A model generated the notes under the pieces. The model did not search any database, was not told the origin of the DNA, and saw only the letters and a list, made by a program, of their open reading frames with translations. From the NCBI GenBank assembly GCA_048595745.1, contig CP184361.1: a DNA stretch of 64,000 bases; one strand, 5' to 3'. Both the position numbers and the translations under genes were made by a program. Of this stretch, positions 1 through 8,878 are shown piece by piece; positions within the stretch are counted from its first letter, which is position 1, and the number at the start of each line of letters is the position of its first letter. Source of the stretch: Aquipseudomonas alcaligenes_A (GTDB taxonomy: Bacteria; Pseudomonadota; Gammaproteobacteria; Pseudomonadales; Pseudomonadaceae).

Positions 1-1653
1 GAGCCGGGCTGGTTGGTGGAGCTGGGCGGGCGCGATTTCCCCGCGCCGGCCGCTGCGCATCGCCTGCGTGGTGTGCCGTACCTGCCGGAAACCCTGCGCG
101 AGCTGGAGGACCCGCTGCAGCCGCTGCGCTACCCGGCGCTGCGTCTGGAGATCGATGGCGAACCCAGCGACCTGCTGCTGGCGGCTGACGAGCTGCCGCT
201 GTGGCGCGACGACGGCCAGGCCCTGGTCTGCCGTATCGGCCGCGCCTGGCCGAAGACACTCTGGCTCTGGCAGGCCGGGCAGGGTTGGCGCGAGTTGCCC
301 GAGCCCTGGGTGGCCGCCGAGGCGGAACCGGGGCTGCTCTGGGATGAACCCTGCGCGCTGCGCCAGACGGAGCTGCATCTGCAGGGGCGCCTGGCGACGG
401 CGCAGCTCGACCACCTGGGCTTCGGTTACCAGCTGCAGCATTACTATGGTGAAGTAGAAACCCTCATTGGTCATGACCCAGAAGGACGCCTCCTGCTCGG
501 TGAACAGCAGGGCGCCGGGTTGACCCGCGTCCTGCCGCTGGAGGCCAAGGGCGTGCGTGGCGAGGGCGCTGTGCTCGGCGAGGCGATGACGGGCGGCGAG
601 TCGCCGCGCTTCGAGTGGCGCCGCGACAGCCGCGAGGGTCGCCTGGGCGCCTATGTCTGTCGGATCGGCGACTGGCAGCTGGAGGGTGAATGGCTGCTCG
701 ATCATCGGGTGTCCGACTGCGGCCGCTACCTGGCCTTGATCGCGTTTGCCGAGGCGCCGGCGGTGCCGCACAGGCTCTGCGTCGCGGATCTGCAGCGGCG
801 TACCCTGCTGGAGTTCGCGCAGCGCCCGCTGATCGCCGGATTGCTGGGTTTCCGTGCGGGCGTGTTGAGCCTGGCCTGCATTGTGGGGCGGCTGGGGCGT
901 GAGGAGCGGGACACGGCCCTGCATCGTTACGACCAGGCAGCGCCGGCAGCCGAACAGGCGGCAGGCTTCGTCGAGCGAGACGAACACTCGCGGCTGTATC
1001 TGCGCAGCCTCGCGCTGCGCGTCGCTGCGGACGGTCTGCAGGCGCTACCGGGCTGGCGCCTGGTGGAGTGTCCGCAGGTGGCCAATGCCGACGGCGACTT
1101 CATCCTGCCGGCCCCGGGAGGGCGGGATGCCGCCTGGCTGTTCGGGGCGCAGAGCGAGTATCGCGACGGCTATCCGCGTGAGCGCCACCCGCGCGGTGAC
1201 GGCTGTCTGCTCACTGCTTCGGGGATGGGCCTGGCCGATGTCGGCCCCGCGATGATCTGGTCGGAAGATGGTCGCTACCTGGTGCTGACCCGCCATGTAC
1301 CCCGCCTGCAGGCAGTCGAGAGTGCCGACAGCGACCGCTGGCACCTGCTGCTGCTCGACCTACAGGCGCGCACGCTGCGCCAGGGTGAGCAACACCTCGG
1401 CTGCATGCCGCATTTCCTGCGCTTCGACGCCCACGGTCTCGAATGGCGGGTCCTGCCCACCGACTGGGAGCACGAAGATTCCGCTTCCGAATGGCAGGCT
1501 TGTCGCCAACCGCTGGGGGCGCTGCTGGCGCTGCCCGCGGTCGCGCTGCAGCCCTGTGGCGAGCTCTGGCTGCCGGCTGCGGAACTGGCGCGTGGCGAAC
1601 AGTGGCAGGGCCTGGATCGCCGGCATCTGCAGGCCTGGTGCAACATGAGGTAA
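1..1653 (+). CDS. Hypothetical protein, probably 5'-truncated by the window edge
   Basis: The frame is open from base 1 to a TAA at 1651-1653, and codons 1-4 already read Glu-Pro-Gly-Trp. The true start therefore probably lies outside the window; the first possible internal start is a TTG at 13. About 550 residues are visible, rich in Trp, Leu, Gly and acidic residues. There is no membrane segment, signal peptide or nucleotide-binding motif that I can recognise. The regular alternation of short hydrophobic stretches and turns would fit an all-beta, propeller-like fold, but that is only an impression. Codon use and GC match the surrounding Pseudomonas genes, so the gene is real. No function is assigned. 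Confidence 0.7.
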   Translation, partial: EPGWLVELGGRDFPAPAAAHRLRGVPYLPETLRELEDPLQPLRYPALRLEIDGEPSDLLLAADELPLWRDDGQALVCRIGRAWPKTLWLWQAGQGWRELPEPWVAAEAEPGLLWDEPCALRQTELHLQGRLATAQLDHLGFGYQLQHYYGEVETLIGHDPEGRLLLGEQQGAGLTRVLPLEAKGVRGEGAVLGEAMTGGESPRFEWRRDSREGRLGAYVCRIGDWQLEGEWLLDHRVSDCGRYLALIAFAEAPAVPHRLCVADLQRRTLLEFAQRPLIAGLLGFRAGVLSLACIVGRLGREERDTALHRYDQAAPAAEQAAGFVERDEHSRLYLRSLALRVAADGLQALPGWRLVECPQVANADGDFILPAPGGRDAAWLFGAQSEYRDGYPRERHPRGDGCLLTASGMGLADVGPAMIWSEDGRYLVLTRHVPRLQAVESADSDRWHLLLLDLQARTLRQGEQHLGCMPHFLRFDAHGLEWRVLPTDWEHEDSASEWQACRQPLGALLALPAVALQPCGELWLPAAELARGEQWQGLDRRHLQAWCNMR

Positions 1654-1722
1654 AGCCTGCGGCTTGCCAGATCGCGGGTCTGGGGCGAGCATGGAGGCAT
1701 TCTTCAGGCAAACCTGCTGATC

Positions 1723-2256
1723 ATGAACCTTATTCGCCCGATGGCCCTGGGCCTGGTCGTCACCCTGCTGGCGGCCTGTGACCAGGCGCCGGCGCCGCCC
1801 AAGCCGACCCCGGCGCCAGAACCCGCCGCTCCTGCCGTGGAGCAACCCAAGGTGCCCGCTCCGCCAGCCGAGGTGGAGCGCACCGTCGAGGCCAAGCCGG
1901 AGCAACCGCCCGAGGCACCCCGACAGGAACCCCGAGTCCGTGCCGCGCCGCCGGACAAGGCGCCGGTCGAAGCCCGCGTGTTGCCCAAGCCTGCCCAGAA
2001 GCCCGCACCCAAGGTCGAGCCTCTGTCGCCGGCCGCGCTCGATCTGCGCCTGCCGGACGAGTTGGTGCAGCGCCTGGAACTGGGGGCTCCATTGGAGCTG
2101 ACCGAGCGCGAGCCTTTGTTGCCGCCGCTGTTCGTGGAGAAACCGGCCGAGCCCAGTCCCTATCAGCTCAATGGCCGGCTGATCACCAACGACCGGGTAG
2201 ATGACTACTGGGATTCGGTCGAGGGGGCGGAGTTGCAGATCGAGTTCCGCAACTAG
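1723..2256 (+). CDS. Proline-rich putative lipoprotein
   Basis: This 177-residue protein has a short hydrophobic leader followed by a lipobox (LLAAC, Cys at residue 19), so it is probably an outer or inner membrane lipoprotein. Residues 22-100 are strongly enriched in Pro, Ala, Lys, Glu and Gln (PAPPKPTPAPEPAAP and similar), a likely extended periplasmic spacer. The C-terminal 70 residues are more ordinary and acidic. Such proline-rich lipoproteins are often anchored linkers, but no partner can be named. Its stop codon overlaps the stop codon of the convergent hydrolase gene through a shared CTAG. Low complexity makes homology-based naming unreliable. Confidence 0.7.
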   Translation: MNLIRPMALGLVVTLLAACDQAPAPPKPTPAPEPAAPAVEQPKVPAPPAEVERTVEAKPEQPPEAPRQEPRVRAAPPDKAPVEARVLPKPAQKPAPKVEPLSPAALDLRLPDELVQRLELGAPLELTEREPLLPPLFVEKPAEPSPYQLNGRLITNDRVDDYWDSVEGAELQIEFRN

Positions 2257-3086
2257 GGGAGTATCCCTCGCCAGAGGTTTGGCCACTCCTGCGCCCAGCA
2301 GCAGTGGTGGTCGAAGCCCGGGATGACCTCGACCCTTGCGCGGTGCGCCGGCGGGTAACCGGCAACGAAATCCCTGGCCAGTGTTGCAGGTGTCACCCGA
2401 TCCGCCTCGCCCAGCAGGTGCACCTGTGGCACCCGCGCCAACGAAGCACGCAACTTCGCCGGGTTGAGCGAGCCCTGCAAGGGGGAAACGCGGTGCAGGT
2501 GGGTCCATGCAGCATGGTCGAGATTGCCGGCCACGGTGATGACCCGTTCCACATCGTCGCGGCGTGCCGCCAGCAACAGGGCAAGGGTGCCACCACCGGA
2601 GTAGCCCACCAGCGTCAGGCGTCGGGCCCCGAAGCGAGCCTTCAGCGTATCGCTGGCCTGGTCAAGGCTGGCGACTACAGCTTCGGCAAATCGTTGCTCT
2701 GTCCAGTAGCCTGGCCGGCAAGGCTTCTGCGTTGCACCCAGATACTGGCAGGGGCGCCCGAGATAGGCGACGTTGCCATTCGGTTGTGCCAGCGCCAGGC
2801 GCAGCGCCAGCGGGTCCACGGGCGTAGGATCAAGGGAGGGTTGATGGCTGTTGAGCCAGGCCAGGCCATCGCCTTCCAGGTAAAGCGTGAGGGCTTCATT
2901 GGCGTTTGTCCGGCGCGGTACATAGGTCTGTAGGCGAAAGATTCCAGCGTGCAGTACCAGTCCCTGCCATTCTGCCTCCCTGGCCAGTGCCTCGGCCTGC
3001 GCGCGGCGTTCAGTCGGGGTGGGGGGCGAGACGCAGGCGGTCAGCAAGATGATGCAAGCCAGGGGCACCCATCTGTTCAGCCACAT
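2253..3086 (-). CDS. Putative lipoprotein alpha/beta hydrolase
   Basis: This 277-residue protein has an N-terminal hydrophobic segment and a lipobox (LLTAC, Cys at residue 18), predicting a membrane-anchored periplasmic enzyme. The nucleophile elbow GYSGGG (about residues 164-169) is the GxSxG signature of serine alpha/beta hydrolases. A late aspartate (GEADRVTP) and histidine (GFDHHCCW) are placed to complete a catalytic triad. The protein probably acts as an esterase or lipase on an unknown substrate. It is convergent with the proline-rich lipoprotein gene and stands alone as a transcription unit. Confidence 0.75.
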   Translation of the reverse strand: MWLNRWVPLACIILLTACVSPPTPTERRAQAEALAREAEWQGLVLHAGIFRLQTYVPRRTNANEALTLYLEGDGLAWLNSHQPSLDPTPVDPLALRLALAQPNGNVAYLGRPCQYLGATQKPCRPGYWTEQRFAEAVVASLDQASDTLKARFGARRLTLVGYSGGGTLALLLAARRDDVERVITVAGNLDHAAWTHLHRVSPLQGSLNPAKLRASLARVPQVHLLGEADRVTPATLARDFVAGYPPAHRARVEVIPGFDHHCCWAQEWPNLWRGILP

Positions 3087-3223
3087 CTGTAATTCTCCCG
3101 GCAGGCTGTTTCGGGTTGGACTTCCCGCCCTCTATCGCATCTGCCGCAACGAGGCGGCGCGGGTTGGGCTGAAAGCTCACGAGGCGGGGGCCTCCGCGGA
3201 AGGTGAGTATGCCCGGTAAACAC

Positions 3224-3251
3224 AAAGGCCACGGCATGAGCCGTGGCCTTT
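3224..3251 (-). terminator. Rho-independent-like terminator of the autotransporter gene
   Basis: A perfect 11-bp inverted repeat (AAAGGCCACGG / CCGTGGCCTTT) flanks a 6-nt loop. Read on the minus strand it is followed by a moderately T-rich stretch. It lies 19 bases past the autotransporter stop codon. Confidence 0.7.
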
Positions 3252-3269
3252 GGCGCGCCTCAGGGCATA

Positions 3270-6200
3270 TCAGAAGGCCCAGCGAGCCTTCACCGATGCG
3301 CCCTGATTGGTGAAGTCGCTGCGCGCTTCGGCGTCGTAGCGCAGGCTGACCTCCGTGCCGCCGGCCAGGGTGTGAATCAGACCCAGTCCAGCACGCGCCA
3401 GCCAGGGCTCCAGGTCCATGCCCGGTGTCTTGAAGGCGGCACCGGGCGCTCCGGCATAGGTCGAGGTGATGGCGCTGTCTTCGTCGATCAGGTCGTAGCC
3501 GGCGCCCAGGTTGGCACTGAGCACGGTGGCCGCGGTGACACGGTAGTCGAGCTTGCCATCGACACTCAGCAGCAGCTCTTCAGCATCGTTGCTGTCGACG
3601 TCCAGGTCGAGGGCGCCGGCGCCTTGCTCGCGGTAGGACTCGCTTTCGATCCAGGTGTAGTCGATACGCGCCGATGGAATGAACGTCAGCTGTTCGTTCA
3701 GGCGCAGGCTGTGGCCGATACCTAAGCCGGCGTGGACGTTGTAGCCGTCGTAGTCAGCTCTGGCGCTGGCATCGGCGAAGGGCATGTGGCGCTTGCTGCT
3801 GGTGCGGTTCTGGCCGCCGTCGAACTGGACGTTCAGTTCAGTATCGGATGCCAGGGCATAGCTGCCGTAGCCGATCAGCTGGAAGGTGTCGATGTCGGCA
3901 CTCTGCGGGGCGATGGCGGAGTCGCCGTTGAGGTTGGTCTGCGCATAGGCGAAGGCCAGGCCCAGGCGGGAGTGGGCATCCAGCGCGGCGTCGGCACCAA
4001 TGGCCAGACCCTGGGTGTTGGCGTCAAAGCCGGAGATGCCGTCGCGCGAGTCCTGATCGGCCCAGGCGCCGAAGGTTTTCAGCCACAGGTTGTCGTCGGC
4101 GACCGCATCGCCGGAAGACAGGCCGCTGTTACCGGCCTGACGTGCCTGGACCACCCGGTTGATGCCGCTCAGGGTATTGCCAATGGCGTTGCTGGTGTTG
4201 CCGGCGACGGTGGGCAGGGTTTGCGTGACCGCATCGGAGACTTCCTGCTCGGAGGTCAGGCTGACGAAGTGGCCAGCCAGTTCTCCCTCAGGGTCGTCAC
4301 CGATGGCTTGATCCAGCACCTTGGCGGCGCCCGTGGCCGGACCGTTGCCTGCACTGATCACACTGTCGAGCACGCTGCTGCCCTTGCTCAGGGTCAGGTC
4401 GACGGTGTTGCCATCCTTGACCGCCCCGAAGTTGAACAGCTGCGAGTTATCACTGACAGCGAAGGTGCCGTCGCTATTGAGGGTCGTGGCGCTCAGCACA
4501 TCCTGCAGACTCTGGCTGCTGAAGCTGTAGGAGGGGTTGCTGACGTCCACCACGATCTTGGCGTTGCTGGCCAGGGTGGCGGTGCCGTCGACGGCCAGCT
4601 TGCCGTAGCTGCTGTCGCTGGCAACGCCGATCTTCAGGGTGCCGCTGGCAGCCTGGGTGTAATTGCCGTGGAGGTTGCCGGTCACGTTGGCGGCCAGACT
4701 CAGGGTGCCGGCGTTGCTGAACCCCTGGCTGACGGTGAAACCATTGTTCAGGTCGGTGCTGCTCGACGTGCCATCGGACATGTTGAGCGTGGCGCCCTCG
4801 TCAATGCTGAGACGCTTGATGTCGAAGGCATTCTGCTGGGTGAATGTGCTGCCCCGGACAAGGTCCACCTGGGCGTTGCGGGCCAGCACATCGCCCCGGA
4901 TGCTGGCGCCTTGGTCAATCTTCAGGTCGGCTTGGCTCACCTCGTCGATTTCCAGACCGTATTCACCGCCTTCGACCCTGCCCGTGATGGTGATGCCTTG
5001 ATCCAGGCTGCTCTCGCGCAGGCGTACGCCTTTCTCCGCACCCTGGGTCAGACCACCGAGAAGCATGCCGCGAGCGGTCAGATTATCGATTTCGATACCG
5101 TTACTGGTGCGGCCAATGATGGTGCCCTGGTTGCGGATCAGCCCGGTGATATCGGTGTCTTCCAGATCCAGGCCATCGTCCTCGGCGCTGATGGTCGCTC
5201 CTGCGGAATTGATCAGGTCCATGCCCACAGTGGTTCTGCTACCCCCGAGCTCCTTAGTGCCGATGCCGTCGTCGTTGGCGTCGATGCTGCCACTGTTGAC
5301 TACATTGCCGGCGATCTGGGCGGCATACAGCGACAAGCCATCGGCATCCGCGTCGCCCATGTCTGCATGGCCGGTGGTGCGGATATCGCCACTGTTGATG
5401 AGGTCACCTTGCAGAGTCGAGTTCTCGACCGCGATGCCTTTGAAGGTGGTGTTCAGCGATCCTGTATTTTTCAGGGCTCCGCCAAGCTGGCTGTTGAACA
5501 GGCTGATGGCGTTGCTGTAGGCGGCGGTGCTGGTAATGGTGCCGCTGTTGGTGAGCTTGCCAGTGATGGCCGATTGGTAGATTTCGAGGCCATCGCCTCC
5601 GGCCAGAATGGTGCCGCTGTTGCGCAGGTCACCGTTGATGCTGGTAGCGTACAGACGGATGCCGTCGTGGTAGTCCTGCGTGCCAGTCCTGATCGTACCG
5701 GCATTGCTCAGGCCGCCAAGGACACTTTCGCTGATGTAAATGCCACCTTCACCGCCGTCGATCAGGGCACCCTCGTGATTGGTGAGTATGCCGCTGAGGT
5801 TGACCCGGTTCAGCGCTACGGCAGCTTCCGTATCGCTGCCGGCCTTGAGCTGACCAAAGTTGTCGAGGCTGCCGATATTCAGATTGGAAGGAATGTAGTT
5901 GCCGCTCGCGCTATCGAATACATAACTGCCCGAGAGTGCCAGCGCACTGTCCTCGCCGCCGTCGATGATGCCAGTGGCCTGGTTGACGATGCTGCCCAGG
6001 TTCGAGGAGGCATTGCCATAAACAGACAGGCCGGAGTCACCCATGATCATGCCGGCGTTGTTGATACTGCCAATGGTGACCGAACCTTCGTAGGCATCGA
6101 TATAGATGGCGGTCGATGATTCACCTGCGATCCCGGCACCTGCATGGTTGGTGATCGTGTCGATGTTCACCGAGCCGCTTCCGGTTCTCACGGCGACTGC

Positions 6201-6659
6201 GGACGAGGCGCCGATGACGAACTTCTGGTTGACGATGCTATCCACTTCAACATTGGCGCCACTGCCCGCGACGATGCTCAGGGCCTCGCCGTCGTGAGCC
6301 TGGATCGTGCCGGCGTTATTGACCGTGATGTTGCTGATGGAGGCGGAGCTGTTACCGATCACCACTGCACTTTGCTGATAGCCGCTGGTACCTAGGCTGC
6401 CGTCAGCAGCCACGCTCAGGCTTTTACCGCTCTGGTCGAGCTCGCAGGTATTGCCGTTCACCATGCCGTTGATGGTGGTGCTGGCGCCCGAGCATACCGA
6501 GGATGCGGATGCGGTGGCGGCGCTGATTGACAGGGCTCCCGCCAGGGCCATCAGCAAGGCGCCGGAAGCGCCGGACTTGGTGCGTGTTTTGGCGCGCTCA
6601 TCGGCGACGACGAAGGCCTGGCGGACGTGGGACCAGACGAGTCGGTAGGATCTGTTCAA
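3270..6659 (-). CDS. Type V secretion autotransporter with beta-helical passenger
   Basis: This 1129-residue protein starts with an extended signal peptide region (MNRSYRLVWSHVRQAFVVADE), a hallmark of large autotransporters, followed by a hydrophobic signal core cleaved near SAATASA. Residues about 60-650 contain imperfect repeats of the type N-(S/A)-G-(T/S)-I, typical of a right-handed beta-helix passenger. The last ~270 residues (from about DNLWLKTFGAW) form an autotransporter beta-barrel ending in the terminal WAF, with the aromatic last residue used for BAM recognition. No serine-protease (GDSGS) or lipase (GDSL) motif is visible, so an adhesin or surface-exposed structural role is more likely than an enzymatic one. 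It is monocistronic, followed by a terminator at 3224-3251. Confidence 0.9.
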   Translation of the reverse strand: MNRSYRLVWSHVRQAFVVADERAKTRTKSGASGALLMALAGALSISAATASASSVCSGASTTINGMVNGNTCELDQSGKSLSVAADGSLGTSGYQQSAVVIGNSSASISNITVNNAGTIQAHDGEALSIVAGSGANVEVDSIVNQKFVIGASSAVAVRTGSGSVNIDTITNHAGAGIAGESSTAIYIDAYEGSVTIGSINNAGMIMGDSGLSVYGNASSNLGSIVNQATGIIDGGEDSALALSGSYVFDSASGNYIPSNLNIGSLDNFGQLKAGSDTEAAVALNRVNLSGILTNHEGALIDGGEGGIYISESVLGGLSNAGTIRTGTQDYHDGIRLYATSINGDLRNSGTILAGGDGLEIYQSAITGKLTNSGTITSTAAYSNAISLFNSQLGGALKNTGSLNTTFKGIAVENSTLQGDLINSGDIRTTGHADMGDADADGLSLYAAQIAGNVVNSGSIDANDDGIGTKELGGSRTTVGMDLINSAGATISAEDDGLDLEDTDITGLIRNQGTIIGRTSNGIEIDNLTARGMLLGGLTQGAEKGVRLRESSLDQGITITGRVEGGEYGLEIDEVSQADLKIDQGASIRGDVLARNAQVDLVRGSTFTQQNAFDIKRLSIDEGATLNMSDGTSSSTDLNNGFTVSQGFSNAGTLSLAANVTGNLHGNYTQAASGTLKIGVASDSSYGKLAVDGTATLASNAKIVVDVSNPSYSFSSQSLQDVLSATTLNSDGTFAVSDNSQLFNFGAVKDGNTVDLTLSKGSSVLDSVISAGNGPATGAAKVLDQAIGDDPEGELAGHFVSLTSEQEVSDAVTQTLPTVAGNTSNAIGNTLSGINRVVQARQAGNSGLSSGDAVADDNLWLKTFGAWADQDSRDGISGFDANTQGLAIGADAALDAHSRLGLAFAYAQTNLNGDSAIAPQSADIDTFQLIGYGSYALASDTELNVQFDGGQNRTSSKRHMPFADASARADYDGYNVHAGLGIGHSLRLNEQLTFIPSARIDYTWIESESYREQGAGALDLDVDSNDAEELLLSVDGKLDYRVTAATVLSANLGAGYDLIDEDSAITSTYAGAPGAAFKTPGMDLEPWLARAGLGLIHTLAGGTEVSLRYDAEARSDFTNQGASVKARWAF

Positions 6660-6784
6660 GGCATGCTCCGTAGCAATTGGCCAGTATGGGCAAATGGCCG
6701 AACTCTACCGGGGTTGGCCCCCTGTAAAACTGAGCAAATCTGAGCGTTTGGGCTTTATTGCCCGCTTGCGGACGATCGCGTGCC

Positions 6785-8137
6785 TCAGTCGGGCAGGGCG
6801 CAGACGAATTCCTCGAACTTGCCGCCTGGCCCGCTGGGGATGCGGTCGTTGAAGTAGCGGAAGGTCACGTCGAAGGGATGGGCCAACGCCTGTTGAATGA
6901 GTTCGACGAGCGCCGTCTGTTGTGCCGCGGCCAGCGGTTGCGAGACGACCAGGCGCAGTTCGAGTTGCTCCAGGTGGGTCTGGATCATCTGGAACTGCCG
7001 GATCGCCGGCGCTATCTGACGGAATGGATCGAATCCGCACGGCCAGCGCCGGCTGCCGTCGGGATAGCGCAGCATGTTGCGGCTGCGTCCCAGCAGACGT
7101 CGCAGGGTCGGCAATTGACGGCCGCAGGGGCAGAGGCCACCGACCTCGGCATGGTCGCCCAAGGCGTAGCGCAGCAGCGGTGTTGCGAAGTTATGCAGAT
7201 CACTGACCACGACTTCGCCGATCTCCCCGTCGGCGCAGGGTTTGCCCTGGGCATCCAGTATCTCGACGATGAGATTCTCCGCCATCAGGTGGTAGAGGCC
7301 GCTACTTGGGCACTGGATGGCGATGATGCCCACTTCCTGCGAGCTGTAGGTGTCGGCTATCTCGACTCCCAGCAGCTCACGGGTCTGTTCGCGCAGCTCC
7401 GGGCTGAGGGTCTCGCCAATGCAGCGTATCTGCCGGAGTTTGCGCAGCGTGCCGTTCTGTTGTCGCAGCAGGCGCAGCAATTCCTCGAGCACATTGGGGT
7501 AGATCAGCAGGTAGTCCGCTGCCACCTCTTGCAGCTGGCGCAACAACATGTCGCTGCCCTGGTTCATGGCAAAGGCGTGGACCGGACCGCTCGGACCCAG
7601 CAGGCTGACCGGTGGCCCCCAGTTGTCCTGGCGGATGGTGTGGCTGAGGTTACCGCGCACCACCGCCAGTGTGCCGCTGAGGTCGCGTTGCCACCACAGG
7701 TGTTCGCGCATGGTGTAGGCGAGCCAGAACAGCTGGCTGACCTGGGTACGCAGAACCATTACCGGCTCACCGCTGGAGCCCGAAGTGCGGGTCTCGCTGG
7801 CGGGTTGATGGCCCTCGGGAATGGTCTCACTGAATAGCCGGCTGGCGGCGCACTGCACATCGCGTCGCGTGAGGAGCGGCAGGTGCCGCAGCTCCTCCAG
7901 GCCTAGCGGTCGGCTGGGATCGAGGCCGGCTGCCAGCAGCCGCTGGTGGTGAAAGGGGCAGTGTCGCACCAGGTAATGGTTGAGCTCGCGCAGCTGCCGA
8001 TCCTGGCCGGTGCGTAAGGTATCGGGGCTGGCCCATTCGAGCTCGCCCAGCTGCCCCAGCAGTCTTTGCAGGGGCCTGTTATCGCCGAGGTCGACGACGG
8101 GCCAGTGAAGGCCTGGAATGGTGCGCACGGGTGTCAT
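6785..8137 (-). CDS. Phenylacetate-CoA ligase/CapK-family adenylating enzyme
   Basis: This 450-residue protein belongs to the AMP-forming PaaK/CapK group. The phosphate-binding loop TSGSSGEP lies near residue 113, and the YSSQEVG segment fits the adenylate-binding motif. A late Cys-x-Cys region (GGLCPCGRQ) followed by GRSRNML is typical of CapK-like members. These enzymes activate a carboxylate as an acyl-adenylate, sometimes passing it to CoA; the substrate here is unknown. I chose the ATG at 8137 because upstream codons run into the response regulator gene and lack conserved sequence. The gene begins 7 bases after the stop codon of the response regulator, so the two are almost certainly co-transcribed, tying this enzyme to the two-component system. 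Confidence 0.82.
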   Translation of the reverse strand: MTPVRTIPGLHWPVVDLGDNRPLQRLLGQLGELEWASPDTLRTGQDRQLRELNHYLVRHCPFHHQRLLAAGLDPSRPLGLEELRHLPLLTRRDVQCAASRLFSETIPEGHQPASETRTSGSSGEPVMVLRTQVSQLFWLAYTMREHLWWQRDLSGTLAVVRGNLSHTIRQDNWGPPVSLLGPSGPVHAFAMNQGSDMLLRQLQEVAADYLLIYPNVLEELLRLLRQQNGTLRKLRQIRCIGETLSPELREQTRELLGVEIADTYSSQEVGIIAIQCPSSGLYHLMAENLIVEILDAQGKPCADGEIGEVVVSDLHNFATPLLRYALGDHAEVGGLCPCGRQLPTLRRLLGRSRNMLRYPDGSRRWPCGFDPFRQIAPAIRQFQMIQTHLEQLELRLVVSQPLAAAQQTALVELIQQALAHPFDVTFRYFNDRIPSGPGGKFEEFVCALPD

Positions 8138-8144
8138 GTGACTC

Positions 8145-8828
8145 TCAGGCGTGGGTACGCGCGGTCGCGAAGAAGCAGTAGCCGGCGTTGCGCAGCGTCT
8201 TGACCGGCAGGGTCTGACCGCTGGCCAGCTCGACATTGCGCCGCAGGCGGCGCATCTGGGTATCCAGGCGTCGCTGGTCGTAGAGCAGGAAGTCCTCGCC
8301 CAGAGCCTCGACTATCTGTTGGCGGCTGACGTCGTGTCCCGCATGGCTCATCAGACAGCGCAGCACCCTCAGGTCCTGCTGGGACAGCGCCACGGGCGGC
8401 GCGCCCGGGGGAACCAGGCGGCGCGGTCCCAGCTCCAGCAGCCAGGGCTGTTCTTCATGTTGGTAGCCCAGGCGTCGTTGCAAGGCAGCCAGTGTGGCGG
8501 CCAGCTCGTCCAGATCGCAGCCTTTGCTAAGGTAATGGTCGGCGCCCTGATCGAGACCCCGAATGCGTGCGCGAGCGCCTCCCTTGGCGGTCAGCACCAC
8601 GATGCCCAGGCGATGACCGGACTGGCGCAGGCGGGTGATCAGTTGCAGGCCGTCCCCATCGGGCAGTCCCAGGTCCAGCACGGCCAGTTGGTGGCGTTGC
8701 GGGTCGAAGCGCTGGTGGAACTCCTCCAGGTTGGCGACTGCTTCGGTGGCGAAACCGCAGTCTACGAGAAACTCATGCAGTTCCAGACGCAGGATGGCGT
8801 CGTCTTCAAGGAGAATTAGGCCAGTCAT
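8145..8828 (-). CDS. OmpR/PhoB-family response regulator
   Basis: This 227-residue regulator has an N-terminal receiver domain with the phosphoacceptor Asp in LDLGLPDGDG, acidic residues near the start (LEDDA), and the conserved Thr and Lys in VVLTAKG and YLSKG. The C-terminal half is a winged-helix trans_reg_C domain. It is divergently transcribed from a sensor kinase gene 50 bases away, its obvious partner. The downstream adenylating enzyme follows 7 bases after the stop. Regulator and enzyme are probably controlled from the 8829-8878 intergenic region. Confidence 0.9.
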   Translation of the reverse strand: MTGLILLEDDAILRLELHEFLVDCGFATEAVANLEEFHQRFDPQRHQLAVLDLGLPDGDGLQLITRLRQSGHRLGIVVLTAKGGARARIRGLDQGADHYLSKGCDLDELAATLAALQRRLGYQHEEQPWLLELGPRRLVPPGAPPVALSQQDLRVLRCLMSHAGHDVSRQQIVEALGEDFLLYDQRRLDTQMRRLRRNVELASGQTLPVKTLRNAGYCFFATARTHA

Positions 8829-8878
8829 CAGGATAAGGGGGCAGGGCGCTGAAGGAGGAGGGATGGAGAATTGGCGCC

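Noticed and set aside
3732..6119. Long plus-strand open frame (about 795 codons) antisense to the autotransporter
   Set aside because: It mirrors the repeat-rich, GC-skewed autotransporter codons, has low-complexity Ala/Val/Gly content, no ribosome site and no recognisable domain.
4700..6400. Repeated NSG-type codon blocks that could suggest a CRISPR-like array
   Set aside because: Repeats are imperfect, variable in length and in frame; they are protein beta-helix repeats, not direct DNA repeats with unique spacers.
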